A stretch of 64,000 nucleotides of DNA from positions 2,567,501-2,631,500 of the forward strand of contig NZ_CP049107.1 in assembly GCF_011044255.1 (NCBI RefSeq). The letters run 5' to 3'. The first letter of the stretch is position 1. Each line of letters begins with the position of its first letter. A program made the position numbers and the translations under genes. Source of the stretch: Rhizorhabdus phycosphaerae. Its GTDB lineage: Bacteria > Pseudomonadota > Alphaproteobacteria > Sphingomonadales > Sphingomonadaceae. This document shows positions 9,885 to 17,601 of this stretch, piece by piece. A model generated the notes under the pieces. The model saw only the letters and a program-made list of their open reading frames with translations, was not told the origin of the DNA and ran no database searches.

Positions 9885-10030
9885 ACACCGACACCCCCGC
9901 CCGGCAGGCGAGGTCTCGGTGTCATCGGTCTTGCCAAGGTCCTGAAACCCCGATCGCGCCATGGAGTCTCCTCCAAGCATGTTGACGCGATGCCCGCCCG
10001 TGGGCGGCCGGCTACTCCCCGGATGACCCC
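9885..10030 (-). ncRNA. yybP-ykoY Mn2+ riboswitch
   Basis: Read leftward, the leader contains the conserved GGGGAGTAGC (about 10020-10011), CGTCAACATGC and GGCAAGACCGATGACACC (about 9935-9918) blocks of the yybP-ykoY family, in the right order. The closing helix P1 pairs GGGGTCATC (10030-10022) with GATGACACC (9926-9918) with one mismatch. The 3' P1 strand GACACC can instead pair with GGTGTC just downstream, enclosing a GC-rich hairpin. This gives mutually exclusive folds. No U-run follows, so control is probably translational or Rho-dependent. It governs the GDT1-family transporter gene. Confidence 0.88.
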
Positions 10031-10100
10031 GACCGGGTAGGCGGAAGCGGCCGACGGGTCAAGCCCGCCCAACCCCTCCGGCCCGGTCGGGTCGCTCCGT

Positions 10101-10601
10101 TCAGGCGTTGCGCGCGGTCTCGAACAGGAACCAGGCGCGCTCTTCCGCCTGGTCGGTCCAGTCGTCGAGGATACCGCTCGTCGCATTGTCCTTGGCGTCG
10201 TCGACGATATCCTTGGCCTCGCGCAGCTTCGCGACAAGCGCCAGATTGTCGTCGCGCAGCTCCTTGAGCATGTCCTGGGCGCTGACGAATTCCTCGTCAT
10301 TGTCCTTGATCGACTGACGGCGCGCAATGTCGCCGATCGAGCGCAGCGTGGTGTTGCCGGTCTTGCGCACGCGCTCGGCGATATCGTCGGTGGTCGCCAG
10401 GATCTGGGCCGCCTGATCGTCGAGCATCAGATGATAGTCGCGGAAATGCGGTCCCGAGACGTGCCAGTGAAAATTCTTCGTCTTGAGATACAGCGCGAAG
10501 CTGTCGGCGAGGATGCCGTTGAGCGCGTCGGCAACGCTCATCGCGCTGTTGCTCGCCAGGTCGGTGGGGGTCGCCAGCGCCGGCTTCGGTTTCTTGGCCA
10601 T
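10101..10601 (-). CDS. dps: Dps-family ferritin-like DNA-protection protein
   Basis: This 166-residue protein forms a dodecamer that binds DNA and oxidises and stores iron under stress. The N-terminus is lysine-rich. The ferroxidase motif KNFHWHVSGPHFRDYHLMLD lies near residues 45-65, with the partner acidic residues in LDDQAAQI. The ATG at 10601 is preceded by GGGAGAAAG. The reading frame runs on upstream but without family resemblance. It is monocistronic and divergent from rpmG. Confidence 0.93.
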   Translation of the reverse strand: MAKKPKPALATPTDLASNSAMSVADALNGILADSFALYLKTKNFHWHVSGPHFRDYHLMLDDQAAQILATTDDIAERVRKTGNTTLRSIGDIARRQSIKDNDEEFVSAQDMLKELRDDNLALVAKLREAKDIVDDAKDNATSGILDDWTDQAEERAWFLFETARNA

Positions 10602-10828
10602 GATAAGCTTTCTCCCGCTTGTTGATCGATTCGCCTCTCCAACGAACGATCCGAAAAAAGGTCCCACCGTCCTTTGGGGAAAATCTCGTGCGCGACGATC
10701 GAGCCAGTCGATCGATCTCCCGTGGACAGAATCCTTGACTCCGTGCCCCGACCGCCGGTAAGGGCGCGATCCGATGAACGGCGGCGGCAACGTCGCCCTA
10801 TTTTTTTCGTGGATAAGGGTTTCCGGTC

Positions 10829-10996
10829 ATGGCCAAGCCGACCACCGTCAAGATCAAGCTCGTCAGCACGGCTGACACCGGGTTCTACTACGTCACCAAG
10901 AAGAACCCGCGCACCCAGACCGAGAAGCTCAGCTTCCGCAAGTACGACCCGGTCGTGCGCAAGCATGTCGACTTCAAGGAAGCCAAGATCAAGTAA
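10829..10996 (+). CDS. rpmG: 50S ribosomal protein L33
   Basis: This is a 55-residue basic protein beginning [20 protein letters not shown] and containing [13 protein letters not shown] and the C-terminal YDPVVRKHV core typical of L33. It has no zinc-binding cysteines, so it is the C-minus form. A perfect intrinsic terminator lies 40 bases downstream. Confidence 0.97.
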   Translation: MAKPTTVKIKLVSTADTGFYYVTKKNPRTQTEKLSFRKYDPVVRKHVDFKEAKIK

Positions 10997-11036
10997 TCCC
11001 TCGCGGACCCCGGTCCGCGGATTGCCTCTGGCCAAT

Positions 11037-11065
11037 CGCCCGCCCTCCGGCGGGCGTTTGCGTTT
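11037..11065 (+). terminator. Intrinsic terminator of rpmG
   Basis: A perfect 8-bp GC stem (11037-11044 with 11049-11056) has a CTCC loop and is followed by TTTGCGTTT. It follows the rpmG stop by 40 bases. Confidence 0.8.
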
Positions 11066-11104
11066 GGGCGCCGTTGCGCCGGTGCCGGTGGCGTCCCGAT
11101 TCGC

Positions 11105-11500
11105 CTAGACGCCGCGCCTGCCGCCCTCGCCCAGGCTGCCGGCCAGCGCCTCTACCGCCTCGACGAACCGCGCCACGGAAATGGGCTTGGACACATAGGC
11201 GTCCGCCCCGGCCTCGCGCACGCGGCTCTCGTCACCTTTTCCGGCATAGGCCGTGACCGCCATCACCGGCGTCGTTTCCAGCGCCGGGTCGGCCCGCATC
11301 ATGCGAATCAGTTCGACCCCGCTGATATGGGGCAGCTGAATGTCCATGATCACCAGATCGGGCAATTCCGCCTTCATCGCCGACAGCGCGTCGCGGGCGT
11401 CACGGATCGTCGTGACCCGCGCACCATGCGCTTCGAGCAGGTCTCGGAAGAGCCGAAGATTCAGCTCATTATCCTCGACAATCAGGACTTTTTTCGCCAC
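11105..11500 (-). CDS. divK: Single-domain response regulator DivK
   Basis: This 131-residue CheY-like receiver has no output domain. It starts MAKKVLIVEDNELNLRLF, which matches the DivK N-terminus. The phosphoacceptor is Asp53 in VIMDIQLP, and the conserved lysine is in YVSKPIS. In Caulobacter DivK relays PleC/DivJ signals to DivL-CckA-CtrA for cell-cycle and polarity control. The start codon is GTG. The gene is divergent from the DUF3572 gene, as in many sphingomonads. DivK and MipZ in one window fit an asymmetric-division alphaproteobacterium. Confidence 0.9.
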   Translation of the reverse strand: MAKKVLIVEDNELNLRLFRDLLEAHGARVTTIRDARDALSAMKAELPDLVIMDIQLPHISGVELIRMMRADPALETTPVMAVTAYAGKGDESRVREAGADAYVSKPISVARFVEAVEALAGSLGEGGRRGV

Positions 11501-11534
11501 GGCTACCCACCTATCCGACCCGCAGGTCTATGTC

Positions 11535-11831
11535 ATGCCCCCCATGCCCTCAAATCCCGAGAATCTACGTTCCGCCGATCGCAACGGTGCGGCTGCGGCC
11601 GCCCTGACGGCGCTCGCATGGACTCTCGCCGATGGTTCCCGGGCGCAGCGGCTGCTCGATCTGACCGGGCTTACGCCGGAAGGGCTGCGGGCGGGCGCGG
11701 GCGATCCGGAGGTGCTGGCCGCGGTGCTGGACTTCCTCGCCGCCCACGAACCCGACCTGGTCGCCTGCGCGGAGGGGACCGGCTTCACGCCGGCGGATCT
11801 GATACGAGCCAGGGACATATTGCAGGCATGA
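11535..11831 (+). CDS. DUF3572 family protein
   Basis: This small 98-residue helical protein contains ALTALAWTLADGSRAQRLLD and GLTPEGLRAGAGDPEVLAAV, the hallmarks of DUF3572, an alphaproteobacterial family of unknown function often found beside divK. A second ATG three codons in (11544) is an alternative start. Its stop overlaps the start of the next gene (ATGA). Confidence 0.85.
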   Translation: MPPMPSNPENLRSADRNGAAAAALTALAWTLADGSRAQRLLDLTGLTPEGLRAGAGDPEVLAAVLDFLAAHEPDLVACAEGTGFTPADLIRARDILQA

Positions 11832-12490
11832 AGCGACCGCTGCTGATCACCGATTGCGACGAGGTCCTCCTCCACATGGTCACGCCTTTCGGGCAATGGC
11901 TCGACGAGGCGCACGATATCGATTTCGCCATGGACCGGCCCGACTTCGTCGACGCGCTGACCCATCGCAGCGATTCGCGGCCGGTCCAGACCGAGCATAT
12001 CTGGCCATTGCTCGACGCCTTCTTCACCACCGAGATGCACCGCCAGACGCTCGTCCCCCATGCGCAGCATGCCCTGGCGACGATCGCGGAGCTGGCCGAT
12101 ATCGTCGTGCTCACCAATCTCACCGACCAGTTCCACGCCGGTCGCGTGGCGCAGCTCGAAGCCGTCGGGATCCGCCACCGCGTCCAGTGCAATCAGGGCG
12201 GCAAGGGGCGCCCGGTCGCGGATCTCGTGGCCGAATATGACCCCAGCGCGACGGTCTTCGTGGACGACCTTGCCCAGCACCACCAGTCGGTCGCCGAACA
12301 CGCGCCAGGGGTGTGGCGGCTTCACATGATCGCCGAGCCGCAAGTGGCGCGTCACCGGCCGCCGGCGGCCGCGGCGCACGCCCGGATTGACGACTGGTCG
12401 GAAGCGCTGCCCTGGATTCTCGCGCGCTTCGCCGAAGCCGGACATCCCGCAGGCATGGACGTCGCAGAGACCGCTCCGAACCGGAAATGA
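11828..12490 (+). CDS. HAD-superfamily hydrolase
   Basis: This 220-residue soluble protein has motif I as LLITDCDEVLLHM near residue 5 (the DxD nucleophile pair), motif II serine/threonine in VVLTNLTDQ, a lysine in NQGGKGRPV, and the acidic motif VFVDDLAQHH near 140. The fold and chemistry are therefore clear, but the substrate is not. It is coupled to the DUF3572 gene by an ATGA overlap. Confidence 0.8.
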   Translation: MKRPLLITDCDEVLLHMVTPFGQWLDEAHDIDFAMDRPDFVDALTHRSDSRPVQTEHIWPLLDAFFTTEMHRQTLVPHAQHALATIAELADIVVLTNLTDQFHAGRVAQLEAVGIRHRVQCNQGGKGRPVADLVAEYDPSATVFVDDLAQHHQSVAEHAPGVWRLHMIAEPQVARHRPPAAAAHARIDDWSEALPWILARFAEAGHPAGMDVAETAPNRK

Positions 12491-12545
12491 CGCAGGGACC
12501 GGCCAGCGGCTTGACGCTGTCCGGGGACTACAGGAAAGAGAAGCC

Positions 12546-13013
12546 ATGACCATCGACGCACGCCTTGCCGAACTGGGTATCGTCCTTCCGCAACCCGCTG
12601 CACCGGTGGCCGCCTATGTGCCCACGGTCGAGATCAACGGGCTGCTGCACATTTCGGGGCAGTTGCCCTTCCGCGAGGATGGCAGCCTGGTGACCGGCCG
12701 GCTGGGCGAGGATGTCGGGGTAGCCGCCGGCATGGAAGCCGCCCGCCGCTGCGGGATCATGCTGATCGCGCAGATCAAGGCGGCGCTGGGTGGCGATCTT
12801 TCCCGGGTCGAGCGGATCGTCAAACTCGGTGCCTTCATTTCGTCGACTGCCACCTTCACCGACCAGCCCAAGGTCGCCAACGGCGCCTCGGAGCTGATGC
12901 AGGCGGTGTTCGGCGACGCGGGTCGTCACGCGCGCAGCGCGGTAGGCGTTCCCGTCCTCCCGCTCGGCGCCGCGGTGGAGGTCGATGCCATTGTCGCTGT
13001 TCGGCCTCTTTGA
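12546..13013 (+). CDS. RidA (YjgF/YER057c) family protein
   Basis: This 155-residue protein of the RidA superfamily removes reactive enamine/imine by-products or performs related chemistry. ISGQLPFREDGSLVTGRLGE and the closing GVPVLPLGAAVEVDAIVAV match the longer atypical RidA subgroup. In that C-terminal motif the canonical deaminase arginine (usually in an R-x-A-V-G-V setting) appears to be the Arg in HARSAVGVPVLP. GGAAAGAG-type bases precede the ATG. The end overlaps the next gene by 29 bases. Confidence 0.85.
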   Translation: MTIDARLAELGIVLPQPAAPVAAYVPTVEINGLLHISGQLPFREDGSLVTGRLGEDVGVAAGMEAARRCGIMLIAQIKAALGGDLSRVERIVKLGAFISSTATFTDQPKVANGASELMQAVFGDAGRHARSAVGVPVLPLGAAVEVDAIVAVRPL

Positions 13014-13752
13014 CCGCTGGCGCTTCCCGGTTCCCGACGCCCGCCGCGTCGGATTCCTGACTCGCACGCCGTTCGCCAACCGGGGGCTGCATGGCAGCCG
13101 CCACGTCGAGAATAGCCGTGCGGCGATCGAGGCCGCGGTGAGCATGGGCTATGGCGTCAAGGTGGACGTGCAGTTCAGCCTCGACGGCCACGCCTATGTG
13201 ATCGCCGACCCTACGGTCGATCGGTTGACCGAGGAGAGCGGCCAGGTCCGGCATCTGTCGAGCAAGCATCTGAGCGAGATCCGCCTGCGCGGGACCGACG
13301 AGAGCATCCCCCAGCTCAAGGAAATATTGGGTCAGGTTGCCGGCAGGGCCCCGGTCCTGGTCGAGCTCCGTGCCGTCGAGGGCCATGTCTCGCAGCTCTG
13401 CGTCGCGGTGCGCCACGCGATCGAGGGCTATCGCGGCGAAGCGGCAGTCATGTCGCTCCACCCGGAAGTGCCGCGCTGGTTCGCCTCGCATGGCAGCCGC
13501 ATCCCGCGCGGCCTGATGATGTCGGAAGACAGTGTCTACGCCAAGGAGGCCGGCACCGAGCAGGTGCGGACGATGTGGCGGTCGCGCCCCGAATTCCTCG
13601 CGATCAGCATCGCCGACCTGCCCAACCGCTTCGCGCAGCGGCAGCGCAAACGTGGCATTCCGATTCTAGCGTGGATCGTGGCCTCGGCCGAGCAGCAGGC
13701 GATCGCGGCGGAGCAGGCCGACCAGATCATCTTCGAGGCGCCCGGATGGTAG
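12985..13752 (+). CDS. Glycerophosphodiester phosphodiesterase-like protein, active site degenerate
   Basis: This 255-residue protein clearly follows the GDPD fold: an N-terminal RG(L)..EN motif, a VDVQFSLDG strand, a DRLTEESG loop, VELRA, and a C-terminal IPILAWIV strand. The residues that do the chemistry are altered, though. The first catalytic His (HRG) is Asn32, the metal ligand Glu of E-x-D is Lys59 with Asp61 kept, the second His (HD) is Ala74, and the late E-x-K lysine is Arg129. It is probably a non-catalytic or repurposed GDPD. It overlaps ridA upstream and the acyltransferase gene downstream, so it is co-translated with both. Confidence 0.8.
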   Translation: MPLSLFGLFDRWRFPVPDARRVGFLTRTPFANRGLHGSRHVENSRAAIEAAVSMGYGVKVDVQFSLDGHAYVIADPTVDRLTEESGQVRHLSSKHLSEIRLRGTDESIPQLKEILGQVAGRAPVLVELRAVEGHVSQLCVAVRHAIEGYRGEAAVMSLHPEVPRWFASHGSRIPRGLMMSEDSVYAKEAGTEQVRTMWRSRPEFLAISIADLPNRFAQRQRKRGIPILAWIVASAEQQAIAAEQADQIIFEAPGW

Positions 13753-14885
13753 ACCCCGTCACCGCCCGCACGGCGGAGGGGGTTGCAAGCATCGCCGCGG
13801 CCGATTGGGACGCGTGCGCGGGACCGGACAATCCGTTTCTCTCACATGCCTTCCTGTCCGCGCTCGAAGAATCGGGAAGCGCCACGGCACGGGCCGGGTG
13901 GCAACCGCTGCCGATCCTGATCGACGGCGAGGACGGCAAGCCGGCGGCGATCCTGCCCGCTTACGCCAAGAGCCACAGCCAGGGCGAATATGTGTTCGAC
14001 CATGCCTGGGCGGACGCGTGGCAGCGTGCGGGCGGCGACTATTATCCCAAGCTGCAGATCGCCGTTCCGTTCAGTCCCGTGCCCGGCCCCCGCCTGCTTC
14101 TGCGCGATCCGGCGCTCGCCCCCGCTCTGATCGCCGCCGCCGAAGCGGTGGTCGAGCAAAATGGGCTTTCATCCTGCCATGCGACCTTCGTCGCGCCCGA
14201 ACAGGTGCCGCTGTTCGAAGCGGCTGGTTGGCTGATCCGCACCGACCGACAGTTCCACTGGCGCAATCGCGGCTATCGCACGTTCGACGACTTCCTCGGC
14301 GCGCTGGCCTCGCGCAAGCGCAAGGCGATCCGCAAAGAGCGCGCCGCCGCCGTCGAGGGACTGGAGGTCGTCCACCTGTCCGGTGCGGAGATACAGGAGG
14401 CGCATTGGGACGCCTTCTGGCGCTTCTACCAGGACACCGGGGCCCGGAAATGGGGCCGCCCCTATCTGACGCGGCGGTTCTTCTCGCTGCTGGGCGAGCG
14501 CATCGCGGACAAGGTGCTGCTGGTCATGGCGCTGCGCGACGGCCTCCCGATCGCGGGCGCCCTCAACCTGATCGGCGCGGACACGCTCTACGGTCGCTAT
14601 TGGGGCTGCACGGAGGAGGTGCCCTTCCTCCATTTCGAGCTCTGCTATTATCAGGCGATCGACGCGGCGCTGGCACGCGGGCTGTCGACCGTTGAGGCCG
14701 GCGCCCAGGGCGAGCACAAGCTGGCGCGGGGCTATGAACCGGTGCCGACCTATTCGGCGCATTTCATCCCGCATACCGGCTTCCGCCGCGCGGTCGCCGA
14801 TTATCTCGAACGCGAACGCCAGGCCGTGGCGCAGGATATCGAGATGCTCGGAAGCTTCGCCCCTTTCAGGAAGAGCGACGCCTGA
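13746..14885 (+). CDS. FemAB/GNAT-like acyltransferase (DUF482-type)
   Basis: This 379-residue cytoplasmic protein has an N-terminal half that resembles peptidogalycan synthesis/recognition proteins (FLSHAFLSALEESGSATARA and YPKLQIAVPFSPVPGPRLL). The C-terminal half has the acyltransferase core (RKRKAIRKERAA, LPIAGALNLIGADTLYGRYW and GAQGEHKLARGYEPVPTYSA). The family is widespread in alphaproteobacteria, but the substrate is not established. The start overlaps the stop of the GDPD-like gene. A shared operon with RidA and the GDPD-like protein suggests a housekeeping rather than a surface-specialised role; this is inference. Confidence 0.8.
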   Translation: MVDPVTARTAEGVASIAAADWDACAGPDNPFLSHAFLSALEESGSATARAGWQPLPILIDGEDGKPAAILPAYAKSHSQGEYVFDHAWADAWQRAGGDYYPKLQIAVPFSPVPGPRLLLRDPALAPALIAAAEAVVEQNGLSSCHATFVAPEQVPLFEAAGWLIRTDRQFHWRNRGYRTFDDFLGALASRKRKAIRKERAAAVEGLEVVHLSGAEIQEAHWDAFWRFYQDTGARKWGRPYLTRRFFSLLGERIADKVLLVMALRDGLPIAGALNLIGADTLYGRYWGCTEEVPFLHFELCYYQAIDAALARGLSTVEAGAQGEHKLARGYEPVPTYSAHFIPHTGFRRAVADYLERERQAVAQDIEMLGSFAPFRKSDA

Positions 14886-14909
14886 GCGGGTCGGTGTCGG
14901 GCGGGCGGC

Positions 14910-15206
14910 TCAGGCCGCCAGCCGATTGCCGAACCCCAGCATCGCCCGCGCCTGCCGCTGCGCTTCCTGGATTTCGCGCGCGGTCATTTCCTCGGCGATC
15001 TCGTGGCGGCATTCGGCCGCGCGCGGGTTTCCGCCGAGCGCTGCGATGTTGAACCATTTATGCGCGGCGACCAGGTCGAGCGGAAAACCGTCCGCACCGG
15101 CCGAATAGGCGACGCCGAGCTGGAAGCAGGCGTCAATATCGCCCGCCATCGCGTCGCGCAGCCGCGCTTCCGTCAGAAATTGTTGCGTCTTGAGACTGTG
15201 AACCAT
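14910..15206 (-). CDS. SEL1-like repeat small protein
   Basis: The product is 98 residues from the ATG at 15206, which follows GGAG by six bases. An in-frame GTG four codons earlier overlaps that Shine-Dalgarno and is rejected. The core ACFQLGVAYSAGADGFPLDL / AAHKWFNIAALGGN is a single SEL1/TPR-like unit, followed by an amphipathic helix. There is no signal peptide. It probably mediates protein contacts; the partner is unknown. Confidence 0.75.
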   Translation of the reverse strand: MVHSLKTQQFLTEARLRDAMAGDIDACFQLGVAYSAGADGFPLDLVAAHKWFNIAALGGNPRAAECRHEIAEEMTAREIQEAQRQARAMLGFGNRLAA

Positions 15207-15318
15207 GTCACGCTCCACCTTTCCGGGAGGTGACGGTGCTTGCTGACCAACCGCCGCCGTCCCAACAAGGTTAACGGCACGGTCGACGGCTTCTTTAACC
15301 CTGTTCCGCCGGGGCCCT

Positions 15319-16161
15319 TCAGCCGCCGACGGGAAGGTTGTCGATCAGGCGTGTGCGCCCCAGCTTCGCCGCCGCGATCAGGCGAGCCGGGCCTTCCAGC
15401 CGCTCGACCGGTTCGAGCGTCGCCGCATCGACGAGAGCCACATAATCGATCGGGTCGAATCCAACCTCGCGCAGCCGGGCGACGGCGGCTGCCAGCGCAC
15501 CCGTGACATCGTCGCCCCGCTCGATCGCACTCTTGGCTTCGCCCAGGGCGCGGGGGAGCGTGCGGGCGGTCACCCGCTCCTCCTCGCTGAGATAGGCGTT
15601 GCGCGACGAAAGGGCGAGCCCATCGTCCTCGCGCTGGGTGGGCACGCCGACAATCTCTATGTCCATGTCGAGGTCGGCGACGAAGCGGCGGATCACGGCA
15701 AGCTGCTGGAAGTCCTTCTCGCCGAAGAAGGCGCTGTCCGGCTTCACCTGCTGGAACAGCTTGGTGACCACCGTCGCCACACCGGTGAAATGGCCCGGGC
15801 GCGCGGCGCCGTCCCACCGCTCGCTGACCCCGCCGACGGAGATGCTGGTCGCGAAGCCCTTCGGGTACATCGTCGCCACGTCGGGCGCCCAGAGCAGCGC
15901 GGTGCCAGCGGCTTCGAGCAGGGCGACGTCGGCCGCCTCGCGCCGCGGATAGGCGTCGAGATCCTCGTTCGGTCCGAACTGCGTGGGATTGACGAAGATC
16001 GAGACCACGACCTGACAGCCCCGCCCACGCGCCGCGTCGACCAGCGCGATATGTCCGGCATGCAGGGCGCCCATTGTCGGGACCAGCGCGACCGGCGCAC
16101 CACTTATCCTCAAATTTGCGACCGCCGAGCGGAGATCGGCTATGTTCCGAACGATGTGCAC
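15319..16161 (-). CDS. panC: Pantothenate synthetase
   Basis: PanC condenses pantoate with beta-alanine using ATP, the last step to vitamin B5. The product is 280 residues with VPTMGALHAGH (HIGH-type nucleotide motif, residues 27-37), FVNPTQFGPNEDL, FGEKDFQQ and the KMSKS-like LSSRN. The start codon is GTG. It is divergent from mipZ, with 197 bases between them. Confidence 0.95.
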   Translation of the reverse strand: MHIVRNIADLRSAVANLRISGAPVALVPTMGALHAGHIALVDAARGRGCQVVVSIFVNPTQFGPNEDLDAYPRREAADVALLEAAGTALLWAPDVATMYPKGFATSISVGGVSERWDGAARPGHFTGVATVVTKLFQQVKPDSAFFGEKDFQQLAVIRRFVADLDMDIEIVGVPTQREDDGLALSSRNAYLSEEERVTARTLPRALGEAKSAIERGDDVTGALAAAVARLREVGFDPIDYVALVDAATLEPVERLEGPARLIAAAKLGRTRLIDNLPVGG

Positions 16162-16268
16162 CGACTAAAGACCCCTTCAGGTTTGGTCCGCCCTGGCGGA
16201 CCGCGGTGCCAGATCTGCGCGCGCCGCCCTCTCGCGGGGCGGGTCGGACCTTACAGGGCTGGCACCGT

Positions 16269-16289
16269 CGTTTCAGCTGTGCTGAAACG
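16269..16289. promoter_or_regulatory. 9-bp inverted repeat in the panC-mipZ gap
   Basis: CGTTTCAGC and its exact inverse GCTGAAACG are separated by TGT, centred 80 bases before mipZ. No T-run follows. It is a candidate operator or an RNA stem with a three-base loop. Confidence 0.4.
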
Positions 16290-16358
16290 GCTCCTGCATA
16301 TGCTCCTTGGACAAGGCCGCCCGTGGGATCAAGCGCGGTGCGGCGAAGGGAATAGAGT

Positions 16359-17150
16359 TTGTCGAACGCCCACATCATCACTTTCGCCAACGAGAAGGGC
16401 GGATCCGGGAAATCCACCACCTCGGTCCATGTCGCGGTGGCGCTGGCCGCAGCGGGCCGGAAGGTCGCCGCGATCGACCTGGACACGCGCCAGCGGACGC
16501 TCGCCCGCTATCTGGAAAATCGCCAGGCCACCGCGAACCGCATCGGGCAGGCGCTTCCGACCCCGACCTTCGAGACCTTCGACAGCGCGCGGGGCCATGT
16601 CCTCGACGACCTCATCAACGGCTTCGCAGCCGACCACGACATCGTCGTGATCGACACACCGGGCCGCGACGACGAACATGCGCGGGCCTCGATCATCCGC
16701 GCCGACACGCTGGTGACGCCGATCAACGACAGCTTCGTCGACCTCGACCTGATCGGGCAGGTCGATCCTGAAACCTTCAAGATCCGCCGCCCCAGCTTCT
16801 ATGCCGAGCTGGTGTGGGAGGCACGCAAGATGCGCGGACGGATCGACGGCGGCACGGTCGACTGGGTGCTGCTGCGCAACCGTCTCCAGCATCTCGAGGC
16901 GCGCAACATGCGCCGCGTCGCCGACGCGATGCAGGAACTGGCGAAGCGGGTCGGCTTCCGCGTCATCCCGGGCCTGTCGGAACGCGTCATCTATCGCGAG
17001 CTGTTCCCCAAGGGGCTGACCCTGCTCGACATGAAGGCGATCGGCAGCGATGCCGGCATCGGCCATGTCGCGGCGCGCCAGGAACTGCGCGAGATGGTCG
17101 CGGGGCTGGCCCTGTCGCAATGGCCACAGCATCAGGCGGCGGCCGGGTGA
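16359..17150 (+). CDS. mipZ: Division-plane positioning ATPase MipZ
   Basis: This 263-residue ParA/MinD-family ATPase binds ParB at the poles and blocks FtsZ assembly there, placing the septum at mid-cell in alphaproteobacteria. It has the deviant Walker A ANEKGGSGKSTTS near residues 10-22, AAIDLDTRQRTLARYLENR, the switch II VVIDTPGRDDE near 97, and the MipZ-type region VDWVLLRNRLQHLEARN. The start is TTG, with GAAGGGA eight bases upstream. Its stop overlaps the next start (GTGA). Confidence 0.93.
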   Translation: MSNAHIITFANEKGGSGKSTTSVHVAVALAAAGRKVAAIDLDTRQRTLARYLENRQATANRIGQALPTPTFETFDSARGHVLDDLINGFAADHDIVVIDTPGRDDEHARASIIRADTLVTPINDSFVDLDLIGQVDPETFKIRRPSFYAELVWEARKMRGRIDGGTVDWVLLRNRLQHLEARNMRRVADAMQELAKRVGFRVIPGLSERVIYRELFPKGLTLLDMKAIGSDAGIGHVAARQELREMVAGLALSQWPQHQAAAG

Positions 17151-17545
17151 TCCTGCTGCTGCTGGCGGCGGCCGCCCTGGCCTGGTGGCAATGGGGACGC
17201 TCGATGAGCCGTCCGCAGCTCATGGCGGGCCTGTCGGCGCTTGGCGGCGCGATGCTGCTGGTCAAAGGCGCTTGGATGGTCGCCCTGCCGATGTTCCTGC
17301 CGGCGATCTGGCTGTTCATGCAGCCCGCACCCGCCGTCGGCCGCACTCCGGCTGCGTCTGCCATGAACGGGGACGAGGCCCGGCGGGTTCTTGGCCTGCC
17401 CGACACCGCCGACGCGGAAGCGATCCGCGCGGCGCATCGCCGGCTGGTCGCCCGGGTCCATCCCGACCAGGGCGGGTCGGCCGAACTCACCGGCCGGGTA
17501 AATGCGGCCCGCGACATATTGCTGGCGGAACTGCAAAGGCGCTAA
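17147..17545 (+). CDS. Membrane-anchored J-domain protein
   Basis: This 132-residue protein has two N-terminal hydrophobic segments (about residues 1-16 and 28-58) and a C-terminal J domain (about 78-130). The J domain carries the HPD motif in VHPDQGGSAE that stimulates Hsp70 ATPase. The layout resembles mitochondrial Pam18/Tim14 and its alphaproteobacterial relatives. It would recruit DnaK to the inner-membrane face. The GTG start overlaps the mipZ stop; an in-frame ATG at 17120 is an alternative. Confidence 0.8.
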   Translation: MILLLLAAAALAWWQWGRSMSRPQLMAGLSALGGAMLLVKGAWMVALPMFLPAIWLFMQPAPAVGRTPAASAMNGDEARRVLGLPDTADAEAIRAAHRRLVARVHPDQGGSAELTGRVNAARDILLAELQRR

Positions 17546-17601
17546 TCCTGTTCTGTGCACGGGACTGCCGTCCCTCTCCTCGCACCTCAACGGAGGCTTG
17601 A

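Noticed and set aside
9850-9894. Longer GDT1 protein from an in-frame GTG
   Set aside because: It would place the start inside the riboswitch expression platform and adds non-conserved residues.
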